Shown piece after piece: positions 60,760 through 64,000 of a stretch of 64,000 bases of DNA. The position numbers and the translations under genes are program-made. The stretch's first letter is position 1, and every line of letters begins with the position of its first letter. The notes under the pieces are model-generated. The model saw only the letters and a list, made by a program, of their open reading frames with translations. It made no database searches and had not been told where the DNA came from. Source of the stretch: Bacteroidales bacterium (lineage in GTDB: Bacteria; Bacteroidota; Bacteroidia; Bacteroidales; ML635J-15); NCBI GenBank assembly GCA_017620015.1, contig JAFZRE010000015.1, positions 186,001 to 250,000 on the forward strand. Reading direction: 5' to 3'.

Positions 60760-61472
60760 GCTGGCAAGAACGCACCGAACTGCTTCTCGGCGACGAAAAG
60801 ATGAAAAAACTGCGCTCGGCAAAGGTGCTTGTCTGCGGACTTGGCGGTGTGGGCGGTGCAGCAGCCGAACAGCTTGTCCGTGCCGGCATACAGAACCTTA
60901 CAATCGTCGATGCCGACTGTGTTTCCGAAACAAATATCAACCGTCAGTTGATTGCCACCCACGAAAATATAGGCAAACCCAAGGCAGAAGAATTCGCCAA
61001 GCGTTTCCGTGCCATCAATCCCGACATAAACCTAACAGTGATAGACGAATATCTCCGTGACGAGTTTTTGGAATCTACCTTAAAAGACGGAAACTGGGAC
61101 TTTGTGGTTGATGCCATCGACACGCTTTCGCCAAAATTGCACCTGATGCGAATCTGCCACCAGAACGGCATTCCGTCGGTAAGCTGTATGGGTTCGGGTG
61201 GAAAACGCAATCCGCAGTTAATCCAGATTACCGACATATCAAAGACTTACAACTGCCGTCTTGCACTGATGCTCCGCAAGCGACTACACCGATTAGGTAT
61301 ATACAAAGGTATAACCGTTGTCTTTTCGCCCGAGCTAGTCGATAAAAGTGCCATTGTGGAGGAAGAAAGCGTCAACAAGAAGTCGAATGTGGGTACAATC
61401 AGTTATATTCCTGTGGTTTTCGGCTGTATGTGCGCGTATGCGTGCGTGGAATATCTTACGAATAGAGAATAG
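60756..61472 (+). CDS. tcdA: tRNA threonylcarbamoyladenosine dehydratase (ThiF/E1-like)
   Basis: 238 residues, the usual length. The Rossmann ATP site VLVCGLGGVGGAAAEQLVRA is followed by IVDADCVSETNINRQLIAT with the E1-type Arg. VDAIDTLSPK and SCMGSGGKRNP are typical of TcdA. It cyclises ct6A at position 37 of tRNAs. Starts inside the end of the TatD-like gene. Confidence 0.92.
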   Translation: MSWQERTELLLGDEKMKKLRSAKVLVCGLGGVGGAAAEQLVRAGIQNLTIVDADCVSETNINRQLIATHENIGKPKAEEFAKRFRAINPDINLTVIDEYLRDEFLESTLKDGNWDFVVDAIDTLSPKLHLMRICHQNGIPSVSCMGSGGKRNPQLIQITDISKTYNCRLALMLRKRLHRLGIYKGITVVFSPELVDKSAIVEEESVNKKSNVGTISYIPVVFGCMCAYACVEYLTNRE

Positions 61473-61547
61473 TCATTTTGAACTTGCTCGTTGAATCTGC
61501 ACGATAAAAATTACTATCATTTGCGATTCTACACACGAAAAAAGTAT

Positions 61548-61555
61548 TATCTTTG
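61548..61555 (+). promoter_or_regulatory. -7 box for tRNA-Arg
   Basis: TATCTTTG, 18 bases before the tRNA 5' end. Confidence 0.6.
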
Positions 61556-61572
61556 CAACCGCAAAATTGGAT

Positions 61573-61644
61573 GGCCTGATAGTTCAATGGATAGAATGGC
61601 GGTTTCCTAAACCGTAGATTCGGGTTCGATTCCCGGTCGGGCTA
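61573..61644 (+). tRNA. tRNA-Arg (CCU anticodon)
   Basis: 72 nt. Acceptor GGCCTGA pairs with TCGGGCT, anticodon stem GCGGT/ACCGT with loop TTCCTAA (anticodon CCT), T arm GGGTTCGATTCC. No CCA encoded. Followed by a terminator. Confidence 0.95.
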
Positions 61645-61648
61645 CGAA

Positions 61649-61680
61649 AACTCACTGAAAACCAGTGAGTTTTTTGTTTT
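61649..61680. terminator. Rho-independent terminator behind tRNA-Arg
   Basis: AACTCACTG, loop, CAGTGAGTT then TTTTGTTTT. It also faces the converging small ORF at 61679. Confidence 0.85.
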
Positions 61681-61834
61681 ACACGCTAAATTCGTAGTCC
61701 GGGTCATACCAGCCTGTGTCTTCTTTCAAAAGGTCGTACTCCTCCCCTGTTTCAAGGTTTGTGACATGGATAATGCCGGCTACTTCGTCGTAGTCGAACT
61801 TGTATTTTGAGTTCTTTGTGTTCTTATTGTCCAT
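61679..61834 (-). CDS. Small acidic protein of unknown function (51 aa)
   Basis: 51 residues from the ATG at 61834 (MDNKNTKNSKYKFDYDEVAG); the frame extends further upstream to 61891 but a -7 box at 61855-61862 favours the inner start. Acidic, no signal peptide or helix for membranes, ending TGWYDPDYEFSV. Its base use and own promoter suggest it is real. No family recognised. Confidence 0.6.
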   Translation of the reverse strand: MDNKNTKNSKYKFDYDEVAGIIHVTNLETGEEYDLLKEDTGWYDPDYEFSV

Positions 61835-61854
61835 CTCGCTTATTTTTTCTGAGG

Positions 61855-61862
61855 CAAAAATA
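61855..61862 (-). promoter_or_regulatory. -7 box for the 51-residue protein gene
   Basis: Minus strand TATTTTTG, 20 bases before the ATG at 61834. Confidence 0.45.
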
Positions 61863-61926
61863 CGAAAATTTAACAACAAAGGGTGACACAAATGCCACCC
61901 TTTTGCAAATCAAAATATTTCACTTC

Positions 61927-63990
61927 TTACTTTACTATGGTCAATGCCTTTCTTACTCCTGCCAAAGTCGGTTCGCCGGAGATTTCGCTTCCTACAGCGC
62001 CCTTCATCCAAGCCTGCGGAGTGATGGAACCTTGCAGAAGCATTCTTGTAAGTTCCTCCGAGAACGGCTTGTCGGCCATATAGGTTTCTATCTGATAGTC
62101 GATAAGATGTCCTACTGGATAATTTGCAAGGTACAACGGCGAATCAATCATGTGCGAGTAGATTGCAAGTATCGGCGAATCCTTCACACCGAAAACTGGT
62201 GCATAATACTTGTTCCACACATCCTTGGCAATGGAAACCACTGCATCGCGGAGTTCCTGAGCATTGGCATCCTGATTTTCGTACATCCAGCGCCAAGTGT
62301 ACAAATCAACAAGCGAAACACCCATAATCTCGTATGCCGACCAGCAATTTTCCAATGCTGCCATTGCTTCCTTTTCCTCCGAAGCATCGCCCCTTGCCTG
62401 TCCGAGCAACTTCAGGTCGCGACCTTGGAACATAAATGCAACAGCCTCGGTAAATGCGGTATTCGGAATGCCCTTCAGCATATAGTAGTCGATGTCGTAA
62501 AGGGTTATGGTCTGCTCAACGCAATGTCCAAGTTCGTGAACTGCAATATTGTAGCCCTTGTAGTCCATACCCGACTTTGCAATCCTTGTACGCAGATGAG
62601 CCACATCACCCTTCATCTCGCTGCCCCATGCGTGACCAGCGCCACGAGCAGGGTCAACACTGATTTTCGATGCAATGTAGTTAGCCTTTTCGCGCGACCA
62701 TCCCAAATCGTTAAGTATTCGCGGAATATCACGTCCAAATGCCGACGGATTCGGATAACGCTGACGTGTAATGCGGTCGAGTTCTGCCTCGTTCATGTCG
62801 TTACGGGCGGTAAAACCATTGTACCAGATGTCGTATGGCTGCAACGGGCGACCAAGTCGCTTTGAAACCAACTGGCCAACCTGTGCAATTTCGGGTGCAG
62901 AAATAAAGTCGATGAACAACTTTTCCACTTCATCCTGAGTAAGCTCCATTGTCTCATCAAAAGCCCTTTCGATATAGGTCGGATAAACCGAGTTGAACTT
63001 GTCCATTGCCGACAAAGCCTTGAAATTGTACAGTATATGCTCGTAGCGAGTAAATGGTTCGGCAGGACTTGAAACCTCTGCCCCATCCTTGTAAAGCTTG
63101 TTGGTGCGCGGATTCCACTGGTACTTGTCGGAGTTGATTACATCCTGCGGAATATCCTGATTTACAATATGCAACATCACATCATAAATCATCTGCTGCT
63201 TTTCGAGTCCATGCTCCGAATCGGAATAGTCCGACTTCAGCTCGTCGCGCAGATTCCAGTGGCTTATCAGTTTCATGTCCTTGGGGAACAAGGTATTGCC
63301 ACCGTTATCTACGAGATTTCCCATATAAATGTTGTAGCTCGAAATGTAGTTGTCGGCGTTGGTCATTGCAACATTGGCGGCCTGCTCGTATTCGGCCGGT
63401 ATGCGCGATGTAAACTTGTCGCCCAGACGAGCATACGCCCAGTCCTGACGTGTCCACTTGTCGCAGAGGGCATTCTTCTCTGCAAGCGAATACGACGGGA
63501 AGTTAAGCACGATGTAGAACGCCATCTTGTTGGCGAACAAATCGTCGGCAATATGCGCCGTGGTTGAATATGCGCCCATAGCCTCATCGACGAAATCGAC
63601 TTCGCCCATATCCAGGTGCAAAGGTTCCATAAGCTTTATGGTCATCGTGTTGCCGTAACCGTAAAGGATTTCAAGGTCACGCTCGATTTTCTTGTATGTC
63701 TCGAAACGTTTTGCCGAGTCGAGCACAAAGTTTGTCATACAGAAATCGTAGAAGTCGTCGAGCGAACCATCCTGCTCCTGCCACAATGCGGCGACCTGCG
63801 ATACGCCCTTCTCTATGCGGTCCGACTCCTGTCCGTTGCAGAACTCCTTCAAGCTGCGGACTGTGCGCTCAATGTCGTTCTGTGGAATCCTAAACTCGGC
63901 GACCACTGCGCCATTATCCTTGCTTGAATCCTTGCACGAAACAAATGCAACCATAGCCAAAACGATTAATGGGAAAAGAATCTTTTTCAT
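61927..63990 (-). CDS. Zinc metallopeptidase lipoprotein (gluzincin type)
   Basis: 687 residues with a lipoprotein signal (MKKILFPLIVLAMVAFVSC, Cys 19). The zinc site is HELGH at residues 485-489, with the third ligand probably E515 in AFTEAVAFMFQ, a spacing seen in gluzincins. The size resembles dipeptidyl-peptidase III, but that family has HExxxH and this has HExxH, so it is closer to the M3/M32-like group. The N-terminal 470 residues are helical. Likely acts on peptides in the periplasm or at the surface. The gene ends 35 bases before the start of the 51-residue gene. Confidence 0.78.
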   Translation of the reverse strand: MKKILFPLIVLAMVAFVSCKDSSKDNGAVVAEFRIPQNDIERTVRSLKEFCNGQESDRIEKGVSQVAALWQEQDGSLDDFYDFCMTNFVLDSAKRFETYKKIERDLEILYGYGNTMTIKLMEPLHLDMGEVDFVDEAMGAYSTTAHIADDLFANKMAFYIVLNFPSYSLAEKNALCDKWTRQDWAYARLGDKFTSRIPAEYEQAANVAMTNADNYISSYNIYMGNLVDNGGNTLFPKDMKLISHWNLRDELKSDYSDSEHGLEKQQMIYDVMLHIVNQDIPQDVINSDKYQWNPRTNKLYKDGAEVSSPAEPFTRYEHILYNFKALSAMDKFNSVYPTYIERAFDETMELTQDEVEKLFIDFISAPEIAQVGQLVSKRLGRPLQPYDIWYNGFTARNDMNEAELDRITRQRYPNPSAFGRDIPRILNDLGWSREKANYIASKISVDPARGAGHAWGSEMKGDVAHLRTRIAKSGMDYKGYNIAVHELGHCVEQTITLYDIDYYMLKGIPNTAFTEAVAFMFQGRDLKLLGQARGDASEEKEAMAALENCWSAYEIMGVSLVDLYTWRWMYENQDANAQELRDAVVSIAKDVWNKYYAPVFGVKDSPILAIYSHMIDSPLYLANYPVGHLIDYQIETYMADKPFSEELTRMLLQGSITPQAWMKGAVGSEISGEPTLAGVRKALTIVK

Positions 63991-64000
63991 ATAAACAAAT

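Noticed and set aside
61807..62865. 352-codon plus-strand frame opposite the metallopeptidase
   Set aside because: Cys/His-rich translation without domains, fully antisense to a gene with a signal peptide and zinc site.
61927..63990. Dipeptidyl-peptidase III (M49) for the lipoprotein peptidase
   Set aside because: M49 has HExxxH; this protein has HELGH with a downstream Glu 26 residues later.

Overview
The window is chromosomal DNA from a member of the order Bacteroidales. The evidence is direct. Most transcription units start just downstream of a TAnnTTTG box (the Bacteroidetes -7 element, here usually TACCTTTG, TATCTTTG or TAACTTTG). Exported proteins carry type IX secretion (T9SS) sorting tails. 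The tRNA genes lack an encoded CCA. The gene content (KorDABC oxidoreductase, DUF5686 outer-membrane protein, FISUMP surface proteins, glycogen synthase-phosphorylase fusion) is typical of the order. I cannot name a genus.

Layout. 0-3.3 kb (minus strand): an MNT-HEPN toxin-antitoxin pair runs into a cell-envelope acylation cassette (MBOAT, DltD-like protein, and a 39-residue protein resembling DltX). 3.3-8.1 kb: nitroreductase, uracil-DNA glycosylase-like protein, DNA polymerase I, tRNA-Leu and tRNA-Gly. 8.5-11.3 kb: a four-subunit 2-oxoacid:ferredoxin oxidoreductase operon. 11.3-19.2 kb: a MATE exporter and an RND tripartite efflux operon with a divergent AraC-type regulator. 19.3-23.9 kb: mnmA, a MORN-repeat protein, a T9SS-exported FG-GAP protein and a universal stress protein. 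24-31.4 kb: Nudix/pyrE, purC, ugd, and a TPR-like protein/mtnP/aminotransferase IV/START-like run. 31.4-34.6 kb: a 1030-residue Cys-repeat FISUMP surface protein. 34.9-40.3 kb: glycogen synthase-phosphorylase fusion and a pseudouridine synthase. 50.9-64 kb: housekeeping and surface genes again (DUF5686, a second FISUMP protein, fabG, a T9SS cargo, a VWA-like membrane protein, TatD-like, TcdA, tRNA-Arg, a zinc metallopeptidase lipoprotein).

The most unusual part is about 40.7-51.0 kb, which is visibly AT-rich and reads as a defence island. It holds an HNH nuclease overlapping a methyltransferase-HIT fusion. Next comes a 1219-residue STAND-type ATPase whose layout (helical N-terminus, SIR2-like region, P-loop with GGST in place of GKST, TPR region, C-terminal OB fold) resembles animal SAMD9/SAMD9L. 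A HEPN protein of the Ymh/TIGR02391 type follows, with two unrecognised proteins, one of them tail-anchored. The island ends with an AlbA_2/Schlafen-type regulator. No integrase or transposase is visible. The second unusual locus is the DltX-like microprotein at the left end, in a Gram-negative genome that shows no dltA or dltC nearby.

Intergenic spaces are rich in small dispersed repeats: a GACGCAA...TTGCGTC palindrome, a second GTCGTGGCGC palindrome, 8-bp-period AGAAAC arrays, a 10-bp-period array and long hairpins. Some of these have entered coding sequence, at the 3' end of the efflux adaptor gene and at the 5' end of the START-like gene. All functional calls come from reading motifs by eye; no database search was run.
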